This document shows, in pieces, positions 1 through 7,799 of a stretch of DNA of 64,000 nt (the stretch's first letter is position 1; each line of letters opens with the position of its first letter). The notes under the pieces were generated by a model, which made no database searches, was not told the DNA's origin, and saw only the letters and a program-made list of their open reading frames with translations. Source of the stretch: Lentzea albida (lineage in GTDB: Bacteria > Actinomycetota > Actinomycetes > Mycobacteriales > Pseudonocardiaceae); assembly GCF_900111005.1 (NCBI RefSeq), contig NZ_FOFV01000012.1:62001-126000 (forward strand), read 5' to 3'. Made by a program: the position numbers and the translations under genes.

Positions 1-451
1 CCAGGCTGGCCGCGAGGTCGAGCCGCCGGCGCATGCCCCCCGAGTACGTCTTGGCGGCCCGGCCGGCGGCGTCGGTGAGCTCGAACTGCTCCAGCAACTC
101 GCGTGCCCTGGCCTTCGCCCCCGCGCGCGAGAAGTCCAGGAGCCGGGCCAGCAACACGAGGTTCTCCGTGCCGGACAGGTCCTCGTCCACCGACGCGTAC
201 TGCCCGGTCAGCCCGATCAGCGACCGCACCGCCCTCGGGTCCTTCACGACGTCGTGCCCGTGCACCGTCGCGTGTCCCGCGTCCGGGCGCAGCAACGTCG
301 CCAGCACCCGCACCGCCGTGGTCTTGCCCGCGCCGTTCGGCCCGAGCACGCCCACGACCCTCCCCTCCGGCACCTCGAGGTCGACGCCGTCCAGCGCCTT
401 GGTCTCCCCGTAGTGCTTGACCAGGCCTTCTGCCCTGATCGCGAGTGCCAT
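1..451 (-). CDS. ABC transporter ATP-binding protein, DrrA-like, 3' end outside window
   Basis: Nucleotide-binding subunit of a drug or lipid ABC exporter; only the first 150 or so residues lie in the window because the gene runs off the left edge. Reading from the ATG, which follows a GGAGGAA ribosome site, the protein shows Walker [10 protein letters not shown] near residue 38, a Q-loop region ([13 protein letters not shown]) and the ABC signature [12 protein letters not shown] near the window edge. The spacing and wording are typical of the daunorubicin-resistance (DrrA) class, which normally pairs with a separate membrane subunit, presumably further left. It lies downstream of the aminotransferase on the same strand, 66 bases away. 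There is no sterol operator nearby. Substrate unknown. Confidence 0.9.
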   Translation of the reverse strand, partial: MALAIRAEGLVKHYGETKALDGVDLEVPEGRVVGVLGPNGAGKTTAVRVLATLLRPDAGHATVHGHDVVKDPRAVRSLIGLTGQYASVDEDLSGTENLVLLARLLDFSRAGAKARARELLEQFELTDAAGRAAKTYSGGMRRRLDLAASL

Positions 452-500
452 CGTTCCTCCCTGTGGTTCAGGAGGAACTGTGCGCCGCCGCGCTGGCAGG

Positions 501-524
501 CCGCTGGCAGCGCGCTGTCAGCGG
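501..524. repeat. 24-bp near-perfect palindrome at the aminotransferase stop codon
   Basis: Two copies of CGCTGnCAGCG are fused into a 24-bp inverted repeat with one mismatched pair. It covers the aminotransferase stop codon and ends about 50 bases before the ABC ATPase start. It could be a regulator binding site for the ABC gene or a weak attenuator or terminator hairpin; there is no T-tract. Confidence 0.5.
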
Positions 525-1639
525 CTGGCGGCCATCCTGCGCACGGCCTCGGTGATGATCTCGGGTGAGGTGCCGATGTTGAACCGGGCGTGGCCCTCTC
601 CCCCGCTGCCGAAGCCGGCGCCGGACATCAGGGCGACCCGCCCCCGTTCGAGGAAGAACGCCGCCGGGTCGTCGCTGACTGCCCGGCAGTCGAGCCAGGC
701 CAGGAAGGTGGACTCGGAGGGCCGGTAGCCGATCTCCGGCAGGTGCTCGGCGAGCAGGTCCTGGAGCAGCCTGCGGTTCTCGTCGAGGCCTTGCAGCAAC
801 GCGTCGAGCCATGCGCCGCCCTCCCGGAACGCGGCGGCGTGGGCGATCGCGCCGAAGTGGCTCGGCCCGTGGCTGACCTCCTCGGGCAGTGTCGCGAGCT
901 CGTCGGTGTTCGAGATCGCGACCGCCGCCCGCACCGCCGCCAGGTTCCAGCCCTTCGACGCCGACATGAGCGACAGGCCGACGGGGTCGACGCTGAGGTA
1001 GGGAACGAACCTCGCGCTCGCGGAGACGAGCGGCGCGTGGATCTCGTCGGCGATCACGCGGATCCCGTACCGCGCGGCCAGTCGCGCGAGCGCGGTCAGC
1101 TCCTCCGCGGTGTGGACGGCGCCGGTCGGGTTCTGCGGGTTGCACAGCAGGTACACCGGGCGGTCGGCCTTGACGTGCCGGAACGTCCTCTCCAGCACCT
1201 CCAGGTCGAGGCGCCCGTTGCGCAGCGGTGCCTCCACGACCGCGCGGCCCATGCTCCGGACGAAGAGGTAGAACGGCGGGTACACCGGTGGGCTGACGAT
1301 CACCGGAGCGCCGGGCCCGGAGACCAGCTTGACCAGTTCGACCACGCCGAGCATCACGTCGGACACGAGAGCGGTGCGCCCGACCGGCAGGTCCCAGTCC
1401 CAGCGCTGTTTCGCGAAGCCCGCGAGCGCCTCGGGGTAGGCGGTGCCCGCCGGATAGCCGGTGTCACCGAGGGCGAGCGCGTCGGCGATCGCCTTCCTGA
1501 TCGGCTCGGCGGGGTCGACGTCCATCTCCGCGATCCACAGCGGCAGCACGTCCTCGGGGAACTCCCGCCACTTCGCGCTGGTGCGCTGCCGCACCCGTTC
1601 CCACGACACCTGGCTCAGCGGGTTCGGCATGAACCTCAA
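518..1639 (-). CDS. MalY/PatB-type PLP-dependent aminotransferase (probable C-S beta-lyase)
   Basis: Fold-type I PLP enzyme of the MalY/PatB branch, which usually cleaves cystathionine or other S-conjugates (beta-elimination to pyruvate, ammonia and a thiol) in the cytoplasm. At 373 residues it is slightly shorter than the usual 390. Visible signatures are WIAEMD near residue 35, CNPQNPTG at 166-173, ADEIH at 197-201 and the Schiff-base lysine in SASKGW (Lys229). An alternative start three codons later (MPNPLSQ) is equally plausible. It precedes the ABC ATPase on the same strand and follows the secreted peptidase gene. No sterol operator is present and nothing ties it to the sterol genes. The aminotransferase fold is certain; the C-S lyase activity is inferred from the subfamily. 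Confidence 0.85.
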   Translation of the reverse strand: MRFMPNPLSQVSWERVRQRTSAKWREFPEDVLPLWIAEMDVDPAEPIRKAIADALALGDTGYPAGTAYPEALAGFAKQRWDWDLPVGRTALVSDVMLGVVELVKLVSGPGAPVIVSPPVYPPFYLFVRSMGRAVVEAPLRNGRLDLEVLERTFRHVKADRPVYLLCNPQNPTGAVHTAEELTALARLAARYGIRVIADEIHAPLVSASARFVPYLSVDPVGLSLMSASKGWNLAAVRAAVAISNTDELATLPEEVSHGPSHFGAIAHAAAFREGGAWLDALLQGLDENRRLLQDLLAEHLPEIGYRPSESTFLAWLDCRAVSDDPAAFFLERGRVALMSGAGFGSGGEGHARFNIGTSPEIITEAVRRMAASR

Positions 1640-1675
1640 GGTAGATCACCCGGCGCGGGCCGTCACGTGCCCAGC

Positions 1676-1706
1676 GGGGCCGCACCCCCGGTGGGAGTGC
1701 GGCCCC
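1676..1706 (-). terminator. Hairpin after the secreted peptidase gene
   Basis: A 10-bp perfect stem (GGGGCCGCAC pairing with GTGCGGCCCC) with an 11-base loop, 16 bases past the stop of the peptidase gene. There is no T-run, as is usual for actinomycete terminators. Confidence 0.7.
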
Positions 1707-1721
1707 TGCCGGCGAAGCGGA

Positions 1722-3203
1722 TCAGGCGAACGGCGACCTGTCGATGCCGCAGGTCTTCTGAGCGGGCAGCACACCGGTGAAGAGGTACTCGCGCTTCACC
1801 TTCTCGGCGCACGTGCTGCGCACGTACATCGACGTGTGCCCGTAGCCCTCGACGGTCAGGAACCCGGTGCGCGCCATCTCCGCGGCGCCGTCCTGGGCAC
1901 CGTGCAGCGGCGTGGACGGGTCGAACCTGCTGTTGACGAACAGGATCGGCGCCGAAGTCCGGCGGTTCCACGGACCCGTGTAGCGGTCCTCGTCCCGGCC
2001 CTGCCAGAACGCGCAGGCCATCATGTCGAACACCACCGCACGACCCCAGTACGGCACGCGCTCGTCCTCGCTCTCGCCGTACCGCGAGTACGCGGCCGGG
2101 TCGCGCGGGAAGTCGCTGTCCGAGCACTGCACGGCGTTGAACGCCTCGAACCGGTTCGACACGTAGTCGGCGGACGCCGTCAGCGACGCCGGGGCCTCCC
2201 ACACGCCCTGCAGCACGCGGGCGGTGTTCTGCCAGGTGTCCGGCTGGGCCAGCGAGTCCCACACCGTGCTGATCAGCGAGACGCGGTCGAACCGCCCGTC
2301 CGGAGTCGTGACCGGCGACGCCGTCACCTTCGCGACGAGGTCCGCCCACTTCTGCTTCAGGTCACCACCCGCGAACGCGCACTGCGCACCGGGAGCGGCA
2401 CAGAGCTCCAGGAACTTGTCGAACGTCTCGGCGACACCGCGCGGCACGTCCTGGCGGGTGTCGAGCGGCACGGTCGTGCCCTGGTCACCGTGCCCGGTCG
2501 CGTTGCCCACGAAGTCGAGCGAGCCGTCGAACGCGAGCGCGCGCACCTTGTCCGGGAACAGGTTCGCGTAGATCGCGCCGAGGTGCGTGCCGTACGAAAT
2601 GCCGTGGTACGTCAGCTTCTTATCGCCCACGGCCTTGCGCAGCAGATCGAGATCACGGGCCGTGTTGGCCGACGACACTTGGTCCAGCAGGTCGCCGGAC
2701 TTCTCCTCGCACCGCCGCACGAACTCGCGGTAGCTGTCGTAGAACGCGGGTTCCTCCGCCGCCGTGTCCGGGTAGACCGGGATGGAGTTGAGGAACGCCT
2801 GCTGCTCGTCGACGCTGTCGAAGCAGCGCACGGTCGCCGAACGGCCCACCCCGCGCTGGTCCCACGACACCACGTCGAACCGCGACCGCAGTTCGGAGGA
2901 GAAAAGCCACTCCCACTTGCCGCGGGCCCGCAGCCGGTCCACACCGGACGCTCCGGGCCCGCCGAAGTTCACGAACAGCGAGCCGATCCGCTTGGACGGG
3001 TCGGTCGCGGGCAGCCTGATCAGCGCGAGGTCGACCTTCGCGCCGGACGGCTGGTCGTGGTCCAGCGGCACCTTCGCCGTCGAGCACTGGAACCCGTCCT
3101 GGCAGTCCTGCCACGACAGGACGGGCGTCTGCGCTTCCTCAGCCGCCAGCGCGGCCGGCGCCAGGCCTACGACCAGCGCGGCCGTCAACAGTAGTGATCT
3201 CAC
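1722..3203 (-). CDS. Secreted alpha/beta-hydrolase, tripeptidyl aminopeptidase (TAP/SlpD) family
   Basis: Probable exported peptidase that removes N-terminal tripeptides. The GTG start follows a GGGGAG site. Residues 1-20 form a Sec signal peptide ending ALA. The alpha/beta-hydrolase domain has the oxyanion segment NFGGPGASG at about 79-87, WDQRGVGRS at 114-122 and the nucleophile elbow GISYG (Ser203). A C-terminal TAP-like domain carries the acid (NSRFDPSTP) and histidine (EGYGHTSMY). At 493 residues, with six or more cysteines, it matches Streptomyces TAP/SlpD/SlpE. It is transcribed away from the sterol cluster and marks that cluster's left boundary. It has no KstR box, so it is probably unrelated to sterol use. 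Confidence 0.88.
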   Translation of the reverse strand: MRSLLLTAALVVGLAPAALAAEEAQTPVLSWQDCQDGFQCSTAKVPLDHDQPSGAKVDLALIRLPATDPSKRIGSLFVNFGGPGASGVDRLRARGKWEWLFSSELRSRFDVVSWDQRGVGRSATVRCFDSVDEQQAFLNSIPVYPDTAAEEPAFYDSYREFVRRCEEKSGDLLDQVSSANTARDLDLLRKAVGDKKLTYHGISYGTHLGAIYANLFPDKVRALAFDGSLDFVGNATGHGDQGTTVPLDTRQDVPRGVAETFDKFLELCAAPGAQCAFAGGDLKQKWADLVAKVTASPVTTPDGRFDRVSLISTVWDSLAQPDTWQNTARVLQGVWEAPASLTASADYVSNRFEAFNAVQCSDSDFPRDPAAYSRYGESEDERVPYWGRAVVFDMMACAFWQGRDEDRYTGPWNRRTSAPILFVNSRFDPSTPLHGAQDGAAEMARTGFLTVEGYGHTSMYVRSTCAEKVKREYLFTGVLPAQKTCGIDRSPFA

Positions 3204-3276
3204 ATGAAGCTCCCCAGTTCTGACCTCTCGACCACGAAGACGCCGTGGAGATCAACTGGGTTGCGTGGGTCAAACG

Positions 3277-4026
3277 TCAACCGTTCAACGCATGTGTGGC
3301 CGTGGCCCCTCCGTCCACCACGAACTCGCCGCCCGTGCAGTACGCACTCTCGTCACTGGCCAGGAACAACACGACGTTCGCGACGTCCTCCGGCTGCCCG
3401 ATCCGCCGCAGCGCCAGCTTCTTGCCGATCGGCGACACGTCGACCGGCCGCCCCAGCGCCTCGCTCACCATGGGCGTGTCGATGGCGCCGGGGTGCACCG
3501 AGTTCACCCGGATCCCGTGCTGTCCCAACTCCATCGCGGCGACCTTCGTCATGCCGCGGATCGCGAACTTCGACGCCGTGTACGCCGTCAGGTACGGCAT
3601 CCCGCCCAGGCCTTCGACGGACGACACGTTCACGATCGAGCCGCCGCCGGCCGCCTTCATCGACGGCACGACCGAGCGCATGCCGAGGAACGTGCCGACC
3701 TGGTTGATGCCGATCACGCGCTGGTAGTCGGCGAGCGAGGTGTCGGCCAGCGCGGAGAAGTGCAGGATTCCGGCGTTGTTCACCAGCACCGTGATCTCGC
3801 CGAAGGTCTGCACGGTGAACGCGACGGCCTCGGCCCAGGACTCCTCCGACGAGACGTCCAGGTGGCAGTACTCGGCGCCCAGTTCGGCCGCGAGCTCCTT
3901 GCCCTGGTCGTCGAGGACGTCGGTGATCATCACCTGGGCGCCCTCGGCGGTGAACCGGCGTGCGGCGGCCGCGCCCTGACCCCGTGCCGCGCCGGTGATC
4001 AGGGCGACCTTCCCGGTGAGCCGCAT
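3277..4026 (-). CDS. SDR oxidoreductase, 3-alpha/20-beta-hydroxysteroid dehydrogenase-like
   Basis: Classical short-chain dehydrogenase of 249 residues: cofactor motif TGAARGQG at 11-18, NNAG at 83-86, and catalytic Ser136, Tyr149 and Lys153 (YTASK). Overall wording is closest to the 3-alpha,20-beta-hydroxysteroid dehydrogenase type (M. tuberculosis Rv2002/FabG3), including NVSSVEGL and the C-terminal CTGGEFVVDGG. It probably oxidises or reduces a steroid hydroxyl with NAD(H). Its start codon directly abuts the aldehyde dehydrogenase stop, so it is the last gene of the alcohol dehydrogenase-SDR-aldehyde dehydrogenase-SDR operon. The steroid role is inferred from family resemblance and position; the SDR fold is certain. 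Confidence 0.85.
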   Translation of the reverse strand: MRLTGKVALITGAARGQGAAAARRFTAEGAQVMITDVLDDQGKELAAELGAEYCHLDVSSEESWAEAVAFTVQTFGEITVLVNNAGILHFSALADTSLADYQRVIGINQVGTFLGMRSVVPSMKAAGGGSIVNVSSVEGLGGMPYLTAYTASKFAIRGMTKVAAMELGQHGIRVNSVHPGAIDTPMVSEALGRPVDVSPIGKKLALRRIGQPEDVANVVLFLASDESAYCTGGEFVVDGGATATHALNG

Positions 4027-5532
4027 CTACATCATCTCGTCGGTGAGCGGCATCATCACGGTCTTGAGCTCGGTGTAGGCCTCGTAGGCGCTCTGCCCGC
4101 CCTCGCGGCCGAGGCCGGACTGCTTGTAGCCGCCGAACGGGATGTGCGGTTCGAGCTGGAAGCCGTTGATGCCGACCATGCCGACGCGCAGCGCCTTCGA
4201 GACGCGGAACGCGCGGCGGACGTCGTTGGTGTAGACGCCCGCGCCGAGGCCGTACTCGGTGTCGTTCGCGATGCGGACGGCTTCTTCCTCGTCGTCGAAC
4301 GGCACGACGGTGAGCACCGGGCCGAAGATCTCCTCGCGGGCGATGGCCATGTCGTTGCTCGCGTCGGCGAAGATCGTCGGGGCGACGAAGTTGCCGGACG
4401 CGTAGTCGCCGTCGAGCCGGGTGCCGCCGGTGACCAGGCGCGCGCCCTCCTCCTGGCCGCGTTCGATGAAGCCGAGCACGCGGTCGAGCTGCTTGCCGTT
4501 GATCAGCGGGCTGGCGAGCACCGCCGGGTCGAACGGGTCGCCGAACGTCACGGCGGTCGCGAGCATCTGGGCCATCGAGATGAACTCGTCCTGCGCGTCC
4601 CTCTGCACCAACGCCCTGGTGTGCGCGACGCAGGCCTGGCCGGACAGGCCCATCGTGACCATGCCCATGCAGGTCATCGCGGCGAGACCGACGTTCGGGG
4701 CGTCCGCGAACACGATCGCGGGCGACTTCCCGCCCAGTTCCAGGGAGACCCGCTTCATCGTGCCGGCCGAGGCCTCGACGATCCGGCGGCCGATCGCGCG
4801 GCTGCCGGTGAAGCTGATCTTGTCGACGCCGGGGTGGGTGATCAGCGCCTCGCCGGTCGGGTTGCCGGGTCCGGTGACGAGGTTGACGACGCCTTCGGGC
4901 AGGCCCGCCTCGATCAGCAGCTCGACCATGCGGATCACGCAGAACGACGCGTACTCCGACGGCTTGACGACCACCGTGCAGCCGGCGGCCAGCGCGGGTG
5001 CGAGCTTCTGGGCGAACAGCACGAAGGGCGCGTTCCACGGCAGGATCGCCGCGACCACGCCGACGGGCTCGCGGAACGTCATCGCGAGGTGGTCGCCGCC
5101 CTGGTACGGCGGCAGGGTCTGGCCGCCGACCTTGTCGATCCAGCCGGCGTGGTGGTCGAAGATGTCGGCCGCGATGCCGACCGAGGTGGCGTAGATCTGG
5201 CCGAACGACAGCGGCACGCCGTTGTCGAGCGCCTGCAGGCCGCGCAGCTCGTCGGAGTGCTCGCGCAGCAGGTCGCCGTACTTGCGCAGGACCTTTATGC
5301 GCTGGCTCGCCGTCGAGCGGCGCCACGGCCCCTCGTCGAACGCCTTGCGGGCCGCGAGCACGGCCGCGTCCACGTCCTTCGCCGACGCGACGGCGAAGCT
5401 GCCGATCTCCTCGCCCGTGGCGGGGTGGTGGTGGGTCCAGATCTCGTCCGCCTCGCGGAACTCGCCTCCGATGAGGAGCCGGCCGTCCTTGAGGCCCAGC
5501 GTCTCGCGGTGCGGTTGGACGGTGAGCGTCAC
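4027..5532 (-). CDS. NAD-dependent aldehyde dehydrogenase
   Basis: Aldehyde dehydrogenase superfamily enzyme converting an aldehyde to a carboxylate. The GTG start with AGGAGGAG just upstream gives 501 residues, the usual family length; the frame stays open upstream but shows no homology there. Visible motifs are ILPWNAP (cofactor site), FTGSRAIGR, the general-base segment LELGGKSP, the catalytic-cysteine segment SGQACVAHTR and EEIFGPV. The gene starts 8 bases after the stop of an SDR gene and abuts another SDR gene. In this setting it plausibly oxidises a steroid C26 aldehyde to the acid before CoA ligation, after the alcohol dehydrogenase two genes upstream. Substrate is inferred from context only. 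Confidence 0.9.
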   Translation of the reverse strand: MTLTVQPHRETLGLKDGRLLIGGEFREADEIWTHHHPATGEEIGSFAVASAKDVDAAVLAARKAFDEGPWRRSTASQRIKVLRKYGDLLREHSDELRGLQALDNGVPLSFGQIYATSVGIAADIFDHHAGWIDKVGGQTLPPYQGGDHLAMTFREPVGVVAAILPWNAPFVLFAQKLAPALAAGCTVVVKPSEYASFCVIRMVELLIEAGLPEGVVNLVTGPGNPTGEALITHPGVDKISFTGSRAIGRRIVEASAGTMKRVSLELGGKSPAIVFADAPNVGLAAMTCMGMVTMGLSGQACVAHTRALVQRDAQDEFISMAQMLATAVTFGDPFDPAVLASPLINGKQLDRVLGFIERGQEEGARLVTGGTRLDGDYASGNFVAPTIFADASNDMAIAREEIFGPVLTVVPFDDEEEAVRIANDTEYGLGAGVYTNDVRRAFRVSKALRVGMVGINGFQLEPHIPFGGYKQSGLGREGGQSAYEAYTELKTVMMPLTDEMM

Positions 5533-5540
5533 AGCTCCTC

Positions 5541-6389
5541 CTACAGGGCCATCGTGTCCGTACAGGCGAAAGTCCTTTGTAGATCGCGATCGGCGAAGTA
5601 GCCGTCGAGATCGGTGAACGCGCTGAACTTCTGCTCGACGGTCGGTGGCGCCATCAGCGCGACCATGCCGCCGTGCACGACGAAGACCTGTCCGTTGATC
5701 CTGTCCCCGGACGGTCCCGCCAGGTGCGCCACGAACTTCGCGACGTGCTCGGGCGCCAGCGAGTCGTCGCCTTCCGGTGCGTCGCCGAACACGTGCGCGG
5801 TCATCCGGGTGCGGGCGCGCGGGCAGATCGCGTTGGCGCGCACGCCGTAGCGGCTGGTGCCCCGCGCGGTCGCCACGGTCAGTGCCGTGATGCCCGCCTT
5901 GGCCGCCGCGTAGTTGGCCTGGCCCTCCGACCCGAGCAGGAACGCCTCCGAGGAGGTGTTCACGATCCGCGCGCAGACCGGTTCCCCCGCCGCCTTCGAC
6001 TGCTGCTTCCACAGCGCGACGGCGTTGCGCGACAACAGGAAGTGGCCGCGCAGGTGCACGCGCACGACCAGATCCCACTCGTCGTCGGTCATGTTGAACA
6101 GCATCCGGTCGCGCAGCACGCCCGCGTTGTTGACGACGACGTGCAGCCCGCCGAACTGCTCGACCGCGGCGGCGACGAGGGCGTCGGCCGTGGCCCGCTC
6201 CCCCACGTCCCCCTCGACGACCACGCACTTCGCGCCCAGCTCCTCGATCTCGGCCGCGGCGGCGTCCGCCGCTCCCGGCAGGTCGTTGAGCACGATCGAC
6301 GCGCCTGCCCGCGCGAGCTCCAGCGCTTCCGCGCGGCCGAGCCCCGCACCGGCGCCGGTGACGACGGCGACCTTCCCCTCAAGGTCCAC
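5541..6389 (-). CDS. SDR, Rv3502c/Hsd4A-like 3-hydroxyacyl-CoA dehydrogenase
   Basis: SDR of 282 residues with GTG start and AGGAG site. Motifs: VTGAGAGLGRA at 10-20, NNAG, and the long active-site segment NTSSEAFLLGSEGQANYAAAKAG carrying Ser, Tyr and Lys. Together with DDEWDLVVRVHLRGHF it matches the (3R)-type multifunctional-enzyme dehydrogenases. In M. tuberculosis the SDR beside the ferredoxin FdxD is Rv3502c (Hsd4A/ChsB1), which oxidises the 22-hydroxyl of steroid side-chain CoA esters; the neighbourhood here (FdxD, FadE26, FadE27) is the same. An unusual C-terminal tail of about 40 residues follows the normal SDR end (VVHGGMVAL). The ChsB1 role is inferred from synteny; it could instead act on another beta-hydroxyacyl-CoA. 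Confidence 0.8.
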   Translation of the reverse strand: MDLEGKVAVVTGAGAGLGRAEALELARAGASIVLNDLPGAADAAAAEIEELGAKCVVVEGDVGERATADALVAAAVEQFGGLHVVVNNAGVLRDRMLFNMTDDEWDLVVRVHLRGHFLLSRNAVALWKQQSKAAGEPVCARIVNTSSEAFLLGSEGQANYAAAKAGITALTVATARGTSRYGVRANAICPRARTRMTAHVFGDAPEGDDSLAPEHVAKFVAHLAGPSGDRINGQVFVVHGGMVALMAPPTVEQKFSAFTDLDGYFADRDLQRTFACTDTMAL

Positions 6390-6398
6390 AGAAGACTC

Positions 6399-7484
6399 CT
6401 AATCGAAGAGGATCACCTGGCGGATCAGCGATCCACCGCCGCGCAACGCCTGCAGTCCCTCGTTCACGTCCTCGAGCTTGATCCGTTTGGAGATCATGCC
6501 TTCGAGGTCGAGCCGCCCCTGGCGCCACAGCGCGATCATGCGCGGCACGTCGCGGCGGAAGTTCGCCGTCCCGTAGAACGACCCGTGCAGGGTCTTGTCG
6601 TGCAGGAAGAGCTCCTGGGCGCTGAACGACACCATCGCGTCCGCCCGTCCGGCGCCGACGACGACGGTGTGGCCGCCGCGGCGGGTCAGGTCCCACGCCT
6701 GGCGGATCGTCGCGGGCAGGCCGACGACGTCGAACACGTAGTCGAAGCCCATGCCGGAGTTCAGCTGGTTGTTGAGGTCCGCGATGCCGTCGGGCGCGGT
6801 CGCGTGCGTCGCGCCGAAGTTCCGCGCCACGTCGTGCTTCTCCTCGACCGGGTCCACGGCGACGATCTTCGCCGCGGCGGCGAGCCGGGCACCCTGGATC
6901 ACCGCGATGCCCACACCGCCGCAGCCGATCACGGCGACGCTGGAACCGGGTTCGACCTTCGCCGTGTTCAGCACGGCGCCGACGCCGGTCAGGATGCCGC
7001 ACGACAGCAGCGCGGCGACGTCCCACGGCACGTCGTCGTCGATCTTCACCGCGGCGTCGGCGGGCACGACCATCTCCTCGGCGAACGCGCCGAGCCCGGC
7101 GTAGCCGAAGGCCGGGCTGCCCCCGACGACGAACCTCGGCGACGTGAACGCGGAGATGGTGTGCACGAGGCAGAGGTGTGCCTGACCCGTCACGCACTGG
7201 GCGCACTTCCCGCACGGCGGCACGAACGTGATCGCCACGTGGTCGCCGACCGCGAGCGACGTGACGGCACTCCCGATCTCGGCGACCTCACCGGCGCCCT
7301 CGTGACCGACGACGCCGGGCGCCAGGGCGGGAAGAGTTCCGTCCATTGCGGACAGATCGCTGTGGCAGACACCGCACGCCTTGATCCTGATGCGGATCTC
7401 CTGCGGCCCGACGGGTGTCGTGGTCACGTCGTCGCGGAGCTCGAGCTTGTCGTCGCCTACCTGGTTGAGCACGGCAGCCTTCAC
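6399..7484 (-). CDS. Zinc-dependent alcohol dehydrogenase, class III/NDMA-type
   Basis: Medium-chain zinc alcohol dehydrogenase of 361 residues. Catalytic zinc ligands Cys40 (GVCHSD) and His61 (GHEGAGEV) are present. The structural zinc loop has Cys91, Cys94, Cys97 and Cys105, and the Rossmann motif VIGCGGVGI is intact. A GTG three codons upstream sits too close to the GAGGAG ribosome site, so the GTG at 7484 is preferred. The gene heads a four-gene operon (alcohol dehydrogenase, SDR, aldehyde dehydrogenase, SDR) with a degenerate KstR box upstream. Alcohol plus aldehyde dehydrogenase would turn a terminal steroid alcohol into the acid, complementing CYP125; this pathway role is inference. 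Confidence 0.87.
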   Translation of the reverse strand: MKAAVLNQVGDDKLELRDDVTTTPVGPQEIRIRIKACGVCHSDLSAMDGTLPALAPGVVGHEGAGEVAEIGSAVTSLAVGDHVAITFVPPCGKCAQCVTGQAHLCLVHTISAFTSPRFVVGGSPAFGYAGLGAFAEEMVVPADAAVKIDDDVPWDVAALLSCGILTGVGAVLNTAKVEPGSSVAVIGCGGVGIAVIQGARLAAAAKIVAVDPVEEKHDVARNFGATHATAPDGIADLNNQLNSGMGFDYVFDVVGLPATIRQAWDLTRRGGHTVVVGAGRADAMVSFSAQELFLHDKTLHGSFYGTANFRRDVPRMIALWRQGRLDLEGMISKRIKLEDVNEGLQALRGGGSLIRQVILFD

Positions 7485-7531
7485 CGGTATCACTCCTCGC
7501 TGAGCTCACGGCCGAAGTACGTTTGGCACAC

Positions 7532-7545
7532 TAGAATCTGTTCTT
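7532..7545. promoter_or_regulatory. Degenerate KstR box upstream of the alcohol dehydrogenase operon
   Basis: TAGAATCTGTTCTT resembles the consensus TnnAACnnGTTnnA with one core mismatch (AAT for AAC) and a T at the last position. It lies 47 bases before the alcohol dehydrogenase start and just after the ferredoxin gene, where an operator would be expected. Confidence 0.5.
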
Positions 7546-7562
7546 GTTCATGACAAGGCCCA

Positions 7563-7754
7563 TCAGCGTGAGAGCCGCAGTGCGCCCTTGGGGCACGACG
7601 CCACCGCGCGTTCCGCGGGAGCCTCCTCGCCGGAAGTGAGTTCACCCTCCCGGATCTGCAGAACTTCATCGTCGTCGAGATCGAAGACCTCGGGCAGGAT
7701 GGACATGCACTCCCCGTGCGCCTCGCACAGCGAAGGGTCGACGCCGACCTTCAT
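7563..7754 (-). CDS. fdxD: [3Fe-4S] ferredoxin, FdxD-like P450 electron donor
   Basis: A 63-residue ferredoxin with Cys10, His13 and Cys16 (CEAHGEC) and Cys54 followed by Pro. This three-cysteine pattern with histidine in place of the fourth ligand is diagnostic of the actinobacterial 3Fe-4S ferredoxins that feed cytochromes P450. The position between the Hsd4A-like SDR and divergent fadE26 is that of Rv3503c (FdxD), which supplies electrons to the cholesterol hydroxylases CYP125 and CYP142. Here the likely client is CYP125 at 24.6 kb. It is transcribed divergently from fadE26 across a perfect KstR box. No ferredoxin reductase gene is visible in the window. Confidence 0.92.
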   Translation of the reverse strand: MKVGVDPSLCEAHGECMSILPEVFDLDDDEVLQIREGELTSGEEAPAERAVASCPKGALRLSR

Positions 7755-7774
7755 CGCGGCCTCCTGACATCAAG

Positions 7775-7788
7775 TAGAACTTGTTCTA
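7775..7788. promoter_or_regulatory. KstR operator between fdxD and fadE26
   Basis: TAGAACTTGTTCTA is a palindrome apart from the central pair and a full match to the KstR consensus. It sits 20 bases before the fdxD start and 11 bases before the fadE26 start, so one bound repressor could control both. Confidence 0.92.
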
Positions 7789-7799
7789 GAGTAGCGGTC

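Noticed and set aside
3254-3262. AAC...GTT pair upstream of the secreted peptidase gene
   Set aside because: Three-base spacer, no palindrome, and the genes on either side are not divergent sterol genes.
3265-5601. Very long open frame on the + strand opposite the SDR and aldehyde dehydrogenase genes
   Set aside because: High-GC reverse-strand shadow: Arg/Asp/Val-rich translation without any recognisable domain, while the opposite strand encodes clear SDR and aldehyde dehydrogenase families with good starts.
4027-6228. In-frame upstream extension of the aldehyde dehydrogenase to a much longer protein
   Set aside because: The extension is antisense-like in composition, lies inside the upstream SDR gene, and a GTG with a good ribosome site gives the normal family length.
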